Assembly: GCF_003544855.1 (NCBI RefSeq)
Contig: NZ_CP032101.1
Coordinates: 1,674,001 to 1,738,000 of the forward strand
Reading direction: 5' to 3'
Length of the DNA: 64,000 nt
DNA from: Malaciobacter marinus
Lineage (GTDB): Bacteria; Campylobacterota; Campylobacteria; Campylobacterales; Arcobacteraceae
Below, piece after piece: positions 9,261 to 17,177 of the stretch. The notes under the pieces were generated by a model. That model had not been told where the DNA came from and searched no databases. It saw nothing but the letters and a program-made list of their open reading frames with translations. The first letter of the stretch is position 1; the number at the start of each line of letters is the position of its first letter. Made by a program: the position numbers and the translations under genes.

Positions 9261-10073
9261 CTATTGTGCAATAATCATAGCACCACTAATTCCAAGTTTT
9301 GTTTTAAAATCAATGGCTTCCTCTTCACTTCTAAAACCACTTACCCAAACTCTATTTATAGGTGCATTATCATAATACCCATCTTTTATTACTACAGTAT
9401 AATTATTTCCAATAATATTTTCAAATTTTCTTTTTGTTATTTTTGCACCAGAAAGATTTCTAAATGCCCCAACTTGTACAAAATATTTTCCAACAGACAT
9501 AGTTTCATTTTTCTCAGATTTTGTTTGCGCAACTTTACCATGAAAACCTAAGACAGTAATTTTCACTCTTGCTGTTCCTTTTTTTACCATATCAACTGCA
9601 TGCGCAGCTTTATTTGATAAATCAATAATTCTTCCAGTTACAAAAGGTCCTCTATCATTAATTCTAACAACTGTTGATTTTCCATTTTCAAGATTATTAA
9701 CTTTTACCATAGTATTCATAGGTAAAGTTTTATGTGCTGCTGTCATAGCATACATATTATAAGTTTCACCATTTGATGTTTTTTTAGCATGAAAATTTGG
9801 GCCATACCAAGAAGCTATACCATCTTGAACATTCCCAACTTTAGCTAAAGTTGGATAATACCATTTTCCAGCAATCTGATACGGTCGCATAGTAGCTTTA
9901 TGCATAGCTTTTGAGTTTCTCATTTTTTCTTTTGGAATTGATTTATAACCTGAATAATTATTTGAATTTCCAAAAGAATAATTTTGATTACTAAAAGATG
10001 AAAAACAACCAGTGAATAAAAAAGTTGCACTTAAAATAACACCACTTTTAAAAAAACTATTTTTTAATAACAA
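9261..10073 (-). CDS. rlpA: RlpA-family septal-ring lytic transglycosylase with SPOR domain
   Basis: Predicted outer-membrane lipoprotein that cleaves denuded glycan strands. The lipobox LFTGC lies about 18-22 residues from the start. The double-psi beta-barrel domain (about 85-185) keeps ASWYGPNFHAKKTSNGE, AAHKTLPMNT and VRINDRGPF, including the catalytic Asp region. A SPOR domain that binds denuded peptidoglycan takes the last 75 residues. I placed the start at the TTG at 10073, six bases after GGAG; a TTG at 10085 is possible but has no such site. It overlaps the end of the upstream MltD gene, so two peptidoglycan-cleaving enzymes are coupled. Confidence 0.87.
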   Translation of the reverse strand: MLLKNSFFKSGVILSATFLFTGCFSSFSNQNYSFGNSNNYSGYKSIPKEKMRNSKAMHKATMRPYQIAGKWYYPTLAKVGNVQDGIASWYGPNFHAKKTSNGETYNMYAMTAAHKTLPMNTMVKVNNLENGKSTVVRINDRGPFVTGRIIDLSNKAAHAVDMVKKGTARVKITVLGFHGKVAQTKSEKNETMSVGKYFVQVGAFRNLSGAKITKRKFENIIGNNYTVVIKDGYYDNAPINRVWVSGFRSEEEAIDFKTKLGISGAMIIAQ

Positions 10074-11472
10074 TTTTATCTCCAATATTTATAAAATTTG
10101 ATTTTAATTCATTATCACTCATTAGTTTTTTTAAATCAATATTATATTTTCTAGCAATTGAGTATAAAGTATCTCCATTTTTAACTTTATATATAAGTGT
10201 AGTTTTAGTATTTGCTTTTGCTAATTTTATACTACTACTATTAGATTTATTTGAACTAATAGGAATAATTAGTTTTTGTTTTAAAGATAAAACATTTGTA
10301 TTTAATTTGTTAAAATCTTTAATTATTTTATATGAGATATTATATTTATTACCAATTCTATGTAAAGAGTCACCTCTTTTAACTATATATACTAAATATT
10401 TACTATCTTTAATTAGATTTTTATTTGCTTGATATCTAGCAAGCCTACTATAAGGAATATAAATATCATAAGTTTTTTCATATGGAGGTACTATTTGTAA
10501 TTTTAAATGCTTATTTAAATTTTTAATCTCTTTATAATCTATTCCAACAGCATTTGAAATTGATTTTAAATGCAAACCACCTTTAACAGGTATAGTTGCA
10601 ACAGAAGAAGTAGCTCCTATATTTAAAAGATGAGCATTGTCATTTTCTGTAATAAAACTTTGATTATTCATCATACCAAGTGCAATAATTTTTCTAATAT
10701 ACATTCTACTTTCACTTGGGATATATTGTCTTGTGATATTTTTTTGTACTCTTAAAAAATCATCAATATCCAATGAAACATCCCACTTTCTAATCTTTTT
10801 ATAAACTCTATTTAATTTATAAAAAGGTTCTCTTCCTCTTTGATAAGAGTAAATTGTATGTCTAAACTCTTGAATTTTGCTACTATTTTTTTCTTTTGGA
10901 TTTTCTTCTACATATTTATCAATTGTAGCTCTTGTAATTGCTTCAATTACTCTTCCCTCACCACAATTATAAGCAAGTGCAGCTAAATACCATTTGTCAA
11001 ATCTTTTGTGTAAATATTTCAAATATTGTGTTGCAGCTTTAGTTGATTTAACAAGATCCATTCTTTCATCAACATATAAATTAATATTTAAATCAAAATG
11101 TTTTCCTGTTTCTGACATAAATTGCCAAATACCAGTTGCCTTTACATTTGATTTAGCATCAATTGTAAAATCAGATTCTGCCATTGCCATATACAAAAAA
11201 ACAGAAGGTATCTCTTCTTCTCTTAATATCTTTTTGATTTTAGGTACAAACAGTGATGCATCACTTAATTTTCTTACATAATTGTTTTGATTATGTTTTC
11301 TTAATAGATTATTATATGTTTTTTGAAGTTTATAATCTGTAATAAAAGAGGATTTAATTTGTAAATCCTCTAATATTTGCATGTCTCTTTGGTTATAATT
11401 AGCTCCTATTAAAGAAGCCCATGAGTAATTTACTAATATAAATAAAAATATGACTAACTTATACAAATACAT
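10057..11472 (-). CDS. mltD: Membrane-bound lytic transglycosylase MltD with two LysM domains
   Basis: Peptidoglycan lytic transglycosylase of the SLT family, 471 aa. It has a signal peptide (1-19) and a catalytic domain with MAMAESDF (catalytic Glu near residue 94), SNVKATGIWQFMSETG and ALAYNCGEGRV. Two LysM modules follow, at about 365-410 (YIVKRGDSLHRIGNKYNI) and 428-470 (YKVKNGDTLYSIARKYNI). No lipobox is seen, unlike E. coli MltD. It sits 30 bases after tatD and overlaps rlpA. Confidence 0.9.
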   Translation of the reverse strand: MYLYKLVIFLFILVNYSWASLIGANYNQRDMQILEDLQIKSSFITDYKLQKTYNNLLRKHNQNNYVRKLSDASLFVPKIKKILREEEIPSVFLYMAMAESDFTIDAKSNVKATGIWQFMSETGKHFDLNINLYVDERMDLVKSTKAATQYLKYLHKRFDKWYLAALAYNCGEGRVIEAITRATIDKYVEENPKEKNSSKIQEFRHTIYSYQRGREPFYKLNRVYKKIRKWDVSLDIDDFLRVQKNITRQYIPSESRMYIRKIIALGMMNNQSFITENDNAHLLNIGATSSVATIPVKGGLHLKSISNAVGIDYKEIKNLNKHLKLQIVPPYEKTYDIYIPYSRLARYQANKNLIKDSKYLVYIVKRGDSLHRIGNKYNISYKIIKDFNKLNTNVLSLKQKLIIPISSNKSNSSSIKLAKANTKTTLIYKVKNGDTLYSIARKYNIDLKKLMSDNELKSNFINIGDKIVIKK

Positions 11473-11502
11473 TCCTAATTGTTAAAATAGCATATATTTT
11501 AT

Positions 11503-12291
11503 CTAATTTATATTAGAGAACTCCTTAAATAAAGTTTTAGCATTATGTGTAGTTAAAGTTTTCACTTCATCAACTTCCATCTCTAAAAGTTCAGATATTT
11601 TTTCAACTACATAGTTTGTGTAAGATGGTTCATTTCTTTTTCCTCTAAAAGGATGTGGAGTTAAATAAGGTCCATCTGTTTCTACAACAATTTTTTCTTT
11701 TGGAATTTTACTTAAAACTTGAACAAGTTTTCTAGCATTTTTAAAAGTTAAAACTCCTCCTATTCCAAAATAAAAATTTTCATTAGCTAAACTCAAAAGT
11801 TGTTCATCAGCATTAAAACAGTGTAAAACTCCACCAACTTTACCTGCATTATTATCTAATAATATTTTTTTAGAATCATTTGAAGCATTTCTTACATGAA
11901 CAATAAGAGGTTTATTAACTTCTGTTGCAAATTTCACTTGCTTTGAAAATACCTCTTTTTGTCTTTTTATCTCTTCTTCTTTTTCATTTTCATCTTCAGG
12001 GAGTCTAAAATAATCTAGACCACATTCTCCAATAGCTATACATTTTGGGTGAGTAACATATTTTTTAAGTACTTCTTCATCATAAGCTTTTGCATCATAA
12101 GGATGTACTCCTACAGAAAAGAATACCTCATCATACTGTTGTGCTAATTCAACAGCCTTAGGTAAATCTTTTGGATCTGCTCCAGGTATTAAAAAACCTT
12201 TTACATTTGAATCTAATGCATTTGCTATTACTTCATGTACATCTTGACAATACATTTCATTATCAAGATGACAATGTGTATCAATTATTAT
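11503..12291 (-). CDS. tatD: TatD-family metal-dependent hydrolase, apparent ATA start
   Basis: TIM-barrel nuclease or hydrolase of the TatD family. Seen motifs: IGECGLDYFR, LIVHVRNAS, LHCFNA and VETDGPYLTPHP. The first in-frame ATG at 12255 would remove the family's N-terminal metal motif, but reading upstream in frame gives I-I-D-T-H-C-H-L-D-N before that Met. The codons at 12291-12280 are ATA ATA ATT GAT, matching the usual Met-Ile-Ile-Asp start of TatD proteins with ATA in place of ATG. No ATG, GTG or TTG lies between this point and an in-frame TGA 16 bases further up. The ATA overlaps the previous stop as ATAA. The protein is then about 262 aa, normal for TatD. The stop is firm, the start codon is inferred. 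Confidence 0.85.
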   Translation of the reverse strand: MIIDTHCHLDNEMYCQDVHEVIANALDSNVKGFLIPGADPKDLPKAVELAQQYDEVFFSVGVHPYDAKAYDEEVLKKYVTHPKCIAIGECGLDYFRLPEDENEKEEEIKRQKEVFSKQVKFATEVNKPLIVHVRNASNDSKKILLDNNAGKVGGVLHCFNADEQLLSLANENFYFGIGGVLTFKNARKLVQVLSKIPKEKIVVETDGPYLTPHPFRGKRNEPSYTNYVVEKISELLEMEVDEVKTLTTHNAKTLFKEFSNIN

Positions 12292-12593
12292 GATAGGAAT
12301 CTCTTTTCAACAAGATTTATAAGTGCATTAATATCTTGAATATCCTCACCCTTAATCCAAGCATCAACTCCAAAGTTTTTAAATGCATCATAATCACTAT
12401 CATCATCAATTACTGCAAGTGATACATATTTTTCTTTGCAAGCTTCATGTTTATTCTCTTCAAAATCAAAAATAGAATTAATATCTAAAATTGCAATATC
12501 TGCTTTTTGCGTAATTCCACTATCATAATGCTCTACACTATGCTTATTATCTATTAAAGAATCATCTACATCACAAAATGTTACTATATTCAT
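12288..12593 (-). CDS. Small pseudo-receiver-like protein of unknown function
   Basis: 101 aa, acidic, no membrane segment. The start has GGGAG five bases upstream. The N-terminus MNIVTFCDVDDSLID and the end GVDAWIKGEDIQDINALINLVEKRF have the strand-acidic pair and beta5-alpha5 pattern of response-regulator receiver domains (compare GADDYLTKPF), but the central phospho-acceptor strand is only loosely recognisable (ADIAILDINSIF). I read it as a divergent or pseudo-receiver domain. It is directly coupled to tatD, sharing its stop with the tatD start, and follows hslU after a 56-base gap with its own possible promoter. Confidence 0.6.
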   Translation of the reverse strand: MNIVTFCDVDDSLIDNKHSVEHYDSGITQKADIAILDINSIFDFEENKHEACKEKYVSLAVIDDDSDYDAFKNFGVDAWIKGEDIQDINALINLVEKRFLS

Positions 12594-12649
12594 AACTACT
12601 CCCTGTTTTCTTATACTTTTACTATTCTATCAAATAAAAAATTAAAATA

Positions 12650-13978
12650 TTACAAGATATACCTTGCAGTATCTTCATTTTCAACAATATCCTCTAGTTT
12701 CTTCTCAACTAAATCTTTGTCAACTATAATAGTTTCACCTTTTTTCTCATCAGCACTAAAACTAATATCTTCAATAACCTTTTCAATTACAGTATGAAGT
12801 CTTCTTGCACCAATATCTTCAGTTTTCTCATTTGCAGTTACTGAATATTTTGCAAAGGCATGAATTGCATCATCACTAAATTCCAATGTTACATCTTCAA
12901 CTTTTAATAATGCCTCATATTGTCTTAAAAGAGAATTTTTTGTATTTGTTAATATTTTATATAATGCATCTTCATCTAATGAGCTTAACTCTACTCTTAA
13001 AGGAAATCTTCCTTGAAGTTCAGGAAGTAAATCACTTGGTTTACTTACATGAAATGCTCCAGCAGCAATAAATAAAATATGATCAGTTTTAACTTGACCA
13101 AATTTAGTTTGAACAGAGCTTCCCTCAACAATTGGAAGTAAATCTCTTTGAACACCTTCTTTTGAAGGATCTTGATTTTGAGATTTTGTTCCTGTGGCAA
13201 TTTTATCAATTTCATCTAAAAATATAATTCCACCATTTTCAGTTCTTTTAATTGCTTCAATTTTTATAGCTTCATGATCAAGTAAATTCTCACTTGCTTC
13301 ATCTCTTAATAAAACCCTTGCATCTTTTATTGTTACTTCTTTTTTAACTTTTTCTTTATTTAGTCCGCCTAACATTTTAGAAAGACTCTCTTGCATTGAA
13401 CTCATATCCATTGGCATTGAAGAGTCAATTATTTCAACATGTGTTTTCTTAGGAAGTTCAATCTCTATTTTTTTATCATCTAAAGCACCACTTAATAATT
13501 TTTCTTCCATTTTATTATATGTTTTAATAAATGATTCTTTTGCAGTTTCAGTTGCTGTTTCTGGTAAAGGTGGAACAAGTTTTTCTATTATTTTTCTATT
13601 AACTTCTCCATCAATTTTATCAACAATTTTTTCTTCATACTCTTTTGTTACTAAGTTTATTGATTCATAAACTAAGTCTCTAATCATTGATTCAACATCT
13701 CTACCTACAAATCCAACTTCTGTATATTTACTAGCTTCAACTTTTACAAATGGCAATCCCATCATCTTAGCTAATCTTCTAGCAATTTCAGTTTTCCCCA
13801 CACCTGTACTTCCTATCATAAGAATATTTTTAGGCATTATCTCTTCTTGAAGTACTGGTTCAACTTGCATTCTTCTAAATCTATTTCTTAGTGCTAATGC
13901 AATTGTCTTTTTTGCGTCATCTTGTCCAATAATATAATCATCAAGATACTTAACTATTTGTTTAGGAGTTAAATCCAT
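12650..13978 (-). CDS. hslU: ATP-dependent protease ATPase subunit HslU
   Basis: AAA+ unfoldase of the HslUV protease. 442 aa, normal length. Starts MDLTPKQIVKYLDDYIIGQ, with Walker A GSTGVGKTE near 57-65, the I domain (about 110-240), Walker B IIFLDEIDKIA, sensor motifs, and the C-terminal EDTARYIL tail that docks into HslV. It follows hslV by six bases. Confidence 0.96.
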   Translation of the reverse strand: MDLTPKQIVKYLDDYIIGQDDAKKTIALALRNRFRRMQVEPVLQEEIMPKNILMIGSTGVGKTEIARRLAKMMGLPFVKVEASKYTEVGFVGRDVESMIRDLVYESINLVTKEYEEKIVDKIDGEVNRKIIEKLVPPLPETATETAKESFIKTYNKMEEKLLSGALDDKKIEIELPKKTHVEIIDSSMPMDMSSMQESLSKMLGGLNKEKVKKEVTIKDARVLLRDEASENLLDHEAIKIEAIKRTENGGIIFLDEIDKIATGTKSQNQDPSKEGVQRDLLPIVEGSSVQTKFGQVKTDHILFIAAGAFHVSKPSDLLPELQGRFPLRVELSSLDEDALYKILTNTKNSLLRQYEALLKVEDVTLEFSDDAIHAFAKYSVTANEKTEDIGARRLHTVIEKVIEDISFSADEKKGETIIVDKDLVEKKLEDIVENEDTARYIL

Positions 13979-13984
13979 ACTATA

Positions 13985-14521
13985 CTATTCCTCTATTGTT
14001 AAAATTTTAATATTTTGATTCGTATAAATACATAATTCACCTGCAATCATCAATGATTCTTTTACTAAATCTTGTGCAGGTAAACTTGCATGTTTATCTA
14101 AAGCCCTTGCAGCAGAGATTGCAAAATTTCCACCACTTCCAATTGAAGCAATTTTTCCATCTTCTGGCTCTACCACATCACCGTTTCCACTTAAAATAAA
14201 TATATGCTCTTTATTTAAAACAATCATCATTGCTTCTAGTCTTCTTAAAACTTTATCTTTTCGCCAAGCTTTAGAAAAAGCAATTACTGCTTTTAACAAA
14301 TCACCTTTAGTAGTTTGTAAATGTTCTTCAAACATATCAAAAAGATTGAAAGCATCAGCTGTGCTACCTGCAAAACCTGCTAAAATTTTTCCGTTATATA
14401 AAGTTCTAATTTTAGTAGCATTTCCTTTTAAAACAGAATTACCAAAAGTAACCTGTCCATCTCCACCAATTACGGCTTCTTTTTCACCTTTGTAGGCTAA
14501 TATTGTAGTTGCTTCAAACAT
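13985..14521 (-). CDS. hslV: ATP-dependent protease proteolytic subunit HslV
   Basis: Proteasome-like threonine peptidase, 178 aa. After a four-residue propeptide (MFEA) comes [10 protein letters not shown], whose first Thr is the catalytic N-terminal nucleophile. [11 protein letters not shown] and [14 protein letters not shown] are the other family blocks. It is followed by hslU and preceded by rplI at three bases, so it should be translated from the same message. Confidence 0.96.
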   Translation of the reverse strand: MFEATTILAYKGEKEAVIGGDGQVTFGNSVLKGNATKIRTLYNGKILAGFAGSTADAFNLFDMFEEHLQTTKGDLLKAVIAFSKAWRKDKVLRRLEAMMIVLNKEHIFILSGNGDVVEPEDGKIASIGSGGNFAISAARALDKHASLPAQDLVKESLMIAGELCIYTNQNIKILTIEE

Positions 14522-14524
14522 TAA

Positions 14525-14971
14525 CTACTCTCCTATAATGTCAACTTTTAAAGTTGCATGAACAGCATGGCCTAATTTACAATCAACTTCATAAATACCA
14601 GGTGCTTTTATTTTTTTATCTAAAGATATATTTTTCTTATCAATCTTAATTTCGAACTCATCATTTAAAGCTTCACTTATCTCTTTATTTGTAACTGAAC
14701 CTATTAGATGTCCATTTGCACCAGCTTTATGTTTGATTGTTAATTTTGTAGAATTTAAAGTTTCTGCTAGTTTTGTAGCCTCATCAATTTCTATAGCTAT
14801 TTGTTCTTGCTCTCTTTTCTTTTGTGCTTCATATTTTCTTATTACATCATTTGTTGCATGTAAAGCAAGACCTTTCCCAATTAAGAAGTTTTTTCCATAT
14901 CCATCTTTTACTTCTTTAACTTCACCTGCTTTACCTAAGCTTTTTACATCTTTTGTTAATAAAACTTTCAT
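14525..14971 (-). CDS. rplI: 50S ribosomal protein L9
   Basis: 148 aa. [36 protein letters not shown] is the L9 N-terminal rRNA-binding domain, joined by a long helix (about 45-80) to the C-terminal domain with [13 protein letters not shown]. It is the first gene of the rplI-hslV-hslU unit, with GGAG upstream of its start and a promoter candidate just behind. Confidence 0.96.
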   Translation of the reverse strand: MKVLLTKDVKSLGKAGEVKEVKDGYGKNFLIGKGLALHATNDVIRKYEAQKKREQEQIAIEIDEATKLAETLNSTKLTIKHKAGANGHLIGSVTNKEISEALNDEFEIKIDKKNISLDKKIKAPGIYEVDCKLGHAVHATLKVDIIGE

Positions 14972-15001
14972 AAAATATCTCCATATAAATAAATAGTTAC
15001 T

Positions 15002-15028
15002 ATTCTACAATAAGTTTAATGAAGTCAA
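15002..15028 (-). promoter_or_regulatory. Candidate promoter of the rplI-hslVU operon
   Basis: On the minus strand TTGACT (15028-15023) and TAGAAT (15007-15002) are separated by 15 bases. The -35 is one of the closest to consensus in the window, but the spacer is short. The position, 31 bases before the rplI start, is suitable. Confidence 0.45.
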
Positions 15029-15085
15029 TATAAATGATTAGAATAAATATTAAAATTATTAGTTAAAGAAAATTAACTATTTAAA

Positions 15086-15126
15086 TAAAAAAAGAGAATA
15101 AAGTATATATTGACACTTTATTCTCT
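15086..15126 (-). terminator. Rho-independent terminator of the recombinase-like gene
   Basis: A perfect 12-bp stem (15115-15126 with 15093-15104) closes a 10-base loop. On the minus strand it runs straight into seven T (15092-15086). It lies about 40 bases after the stop of the recombinase-like gene and insulates it from rplI. Confidence 0.85.
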
Positions 15127-15154
15127 GATTTTATTTCTTTAAAGTATAAAAATT

Positions 15155-15189
15155 ATACTCTTGATATTAACTTGCAATATCAAGAGTAT
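15155..15189 (-). repeat. Perfect 14-bp inverted repeat spanning the recombinase-like gene's stop
   Basis: Arms 15155-15168 and 15176-15189 are exact inverted copies of 14 bp around a 7-base centre. The arms cover the last codons and the stop of the serine-recombinase-like gene. On the minus strand the stem is followed by AATTTTTAT, so it may work as a first terminator. It could equally be a DNA-binding or former crossover site, since serine recombinases bind inverted arms of this size. Confidence 0.75.
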
Positions 15190-15808
15190 TTCTCAAATTT
15201 TCTCTAATACTTCTTTTTTTGACATAATTATTTAATCCAATATGATTGCTATAACCTAAAAGTTTTGCAATCTTTCTTACTGATAAACCAACAGATAATA
15301 ACTCTTCTATTTTTTCTCTTTGATTATCAAATTTTGATTTTTGAATTGTACCTTTTGGTTTTCCAAGATGAGCACCTTCTAATTTTTTTGCAGTAAGTGC
15401 TTCTTTAGTTCTTATACTCATAAGCTCTTTTTCAAGTTTTAAAGTCATAGAGATTACACCTAAAATCATTTGAGTTAACATATCATTATCATCTATTAAA
15501 TCTAGATTTTGTTTTATTACAATAATTCTGATTTTATTACTTAATAAAAATTTAACTATCTCTAAAATTGTTTCAACTGTTCTTCCAAAAACATTTAAAT
15601 CTGCAACTAATAAAGTTGATTTACTTTGGGAATTTTTTAGAAAATCTAGCATGTTTTTTTCATCACTAGGAGTATTTATTTCTATTTCAATACTTTGATA
15701 AATCTTGATATTTTGTTTTTTTATATACTCATTTAGAACATCATTTTGTTGTTTGGTATACACCTCATTGTTTTTATTTATTCGAACAAAACTAAAAATT
15801 TTAGACAC
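15167..15808 (-). CDS. Serine-recombinase (resolvase/invertase) homologue lacking catalytic residues
   Basis: 213 aa with the full small-serine-recombinase layout: N-terminal resolvase domain (1-125), long E helix (about 105-135), the LGKPKGT linker (about 150) and a C-terminal helix-turn-helix (LSVGLSVRKIAKLLGYS). Compared with gamma-delta resolvase, the nucleophile Ser10 is Asn (VRIN where VRVS is expected), Arg45 is Glu, Asp67 is Asn and Arg68 is Val; only Arg8 and Arg71 remain. It should bind DNA but not cut it. I chose the GTG at 15808 because AGGA lies six bases upstream and the domain starts there; the upstream extension is hydrophobic and unlike the family. No mobile-element genes adjoin it. 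Confidence 0.82.
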   Translation of the reverse strand: MSKIFSFVRINKNNEVYTKQQNDVLNEYIKKQNIKIYQSIEIEINTPSDEKNMLDFLKNSQSKSTLLVADLNVFGRTVETILEIVKFLLSNKIRIIVIKQNLDLIDDNDMLTQMILGVISMTLKLEKELMSIRTKEALTAKKLEGAHLGKPKGTIQKSKFDNQREKIEELLSVGLSVRKIAKLLGYSNHIGLNNYVKKRSIRENLRNTLDIAS

Positions 15809-16008
15809 TTTAAATCCTTTTACAATAAGTATTATTATAAATAAATTATTTAACATATTGTTATATTTATAATATTTTTTGTTATACGAAATGTTAGTAT
15901 AGTTTTAATAAGACAAAGCTTAACTAAGGCTTCAAAAATAGCTTTTTTCTATACTTGTGTTACTGTTTTTATACAATTATGTGTTATACATTTTGAAAAA
16001 TTCAAATT

Positions 16009-16063
16009 GGCAAATCTTTACACCTCCTTTGAGTTTTTTATTATTTGTTTTTTTTTGATTTGC
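16009..16063 (-). other. Hairpin-framed strong Shine-Dalgarno with a three-codon ORF in the recombinase leader
   Basis: On the minus strand AAAGGAGGTG (16030-16021) is an unusually full match to the 16S rRNA 3' end, followed after seven bases by TTG CCA ATT TGA. The site lies in the loop of a possible 7-bp stem (GCAAATC at 16010-16016 with GATTTGC at 16057-16063). No longer ORF follows. It lies about 200 bases before the recombinase-like gene and could belong to its leader. Confidence 0.3.
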
Positions 16064-16122
16064 AATAAAGTAAAAGTTAGATAAAATATTTTCTTAATAA
16101 GATAATTCTTAAAGGATTTGTA

Positions 16123-16677
16123 TTGAAATTAACTGTTGCCATTACTGGTGCTAGTGGAGCAAGTTTAGCTCTTAAATTTGTTGATAATATTCCTGAAAAT
16201 GTAGAAGTATTTTTAGTAGCTTCAAAAAGTGCAAAAATTGCTTTAAAGCTTGAAGAAAATATTTCGATTTCTAATTATTTCAAAAGCAAAAAAAACTTAA
16301 CAATTTTAAATGATAGTGATATTTCAGCTTCAATAGCTTCTGGTTCATTTGGTATAGATAAGATGATAATCTTACCCTGTTCTATGAATACACTTGCAAA
16401 ATGTTCTATTGGAATTTCAGATAGCTTAATAACAAGAGCTTTTACAGTAATGCTTAAACAAAAAAAAGACATAATTATTGCACCAAGAGAGATGCCTTAT
16501 AATACAATTATCTTAGAAAATATGCTTAAATTATCTCAATTAGGAGTGATTATCGCTCCTCCAAGTTTAGGTTACTATTCAAGCCAACAAACTTTAGAAG
16601 ATATGGAATACTTTTTAATTGGTAAATGGTTTGATTTATTAGGAATTGATAATAATTTATACAAAAGATGGGAATAA
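16123..16677 (+). CDS. ubiX: UbiX-type flavin prenyltransferase
   Basis: Makes the prenylated FMN cofactor used by UbiD decarboxylases. 184 aa with the flavodoxin-like start MKLTVAITGASGASLALKF, the CSMNTLAKCSIGISDSLITRA block and the C-terminal prenyl/phosphate site PREMPYN. Start is TTG with AAGGA six to seven bases upstream; no ATG fits. It opens a long plus-strand run and is joined to coaD by only a few bases. No ubiD is in the window. Confidence 0.92.
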   Translation: MKLTVAITGASGASLALKFVDNIPENVEVFLVASKSAKIALKLEENISISNYFKSKKNLTILNDSDISASIASGSFGIDKMIILPCSMNTLAKCSIGISDSLITRAFTVMLKQKKDIIIAPREMPYNTIILENMLKLSQLGVIIAPPSLGYYSSQQTLEDMEYFLIGKWFDLLGIDNNLYKRWE

Positions 16678-16679
16678 AT

Positions 16680-17177
16680 ATGCAAAATAAAGAAAAAACA
16701 AATAATGGTGGAACATATAAAAAAGCTATTTATAGTGGAACTTTTGATCCTATAACAAATGGTCATATGGATATTGTAAGAAGAGCTACAAGTATTTTTG
16801 AAGAAGTAATTGTAGCAGTAGCAAAAAGTGAAAGAAAAAATCCAATGTTCTCCCATGAGCAAAGAGTCAATTTTGCAAAAGAAGCAACAAAAGATCTTGA
16901 AAAAGTTACAGTTGTAGGCTTTGATATTTTACTTGTAGAACTTGCAACACAAATGAAAATAAATACTATTATTAGGGGATTAAGAGCTGTTAGTGACTTT
17001 GAATATGAATTACAAATGGGTTATGCAAACTCTTCTATAAACAAAGACTTAGAGACTCTTTATCTTATGCCAACTTTAAAAAATGCATTTGTTAGCTCTA
17101 CAATTGTTAGAGAATTGATTATGTTTAATGGAAGCTTTTGTCATCTTGTACCAAAAGAGGTATTAAAATGTATGTAG
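16680..17177 (+). CDS. coaD: Phosphopantetheine adenylyltransferase CoaD
   Basis: Joins ATP and 4'-phosphopantetheine to dephospho-CoA, a late step of CoA synthesis. YSGTFDPITNGHMDIVRRA carries the nucleotidyltransferase (T/H)xGH motif; RGLRAVSDFEYE and the SSTIVREL block follow. I took the ATG at 16680, six bases after GGA, rather than the ATG at 16668 inside the ubiX end. The C-terminus overlaps tmk by ten bases. Confidence 0.94.
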   Translation: MQNKEKTNNGGTYKKAIYSGTFDPITNGHMDIVRRATSIFEEVIVAVAKSERKNPMFSHEQRVNFAKEATKDLEKVTVVGFDILLVELATQMKINTIIRGLRAVSDFEYELQMGYANSSINKDLETLYLMPTLKNAFVSSTIVRELIMFNGSFCHLVPKEVLKCM

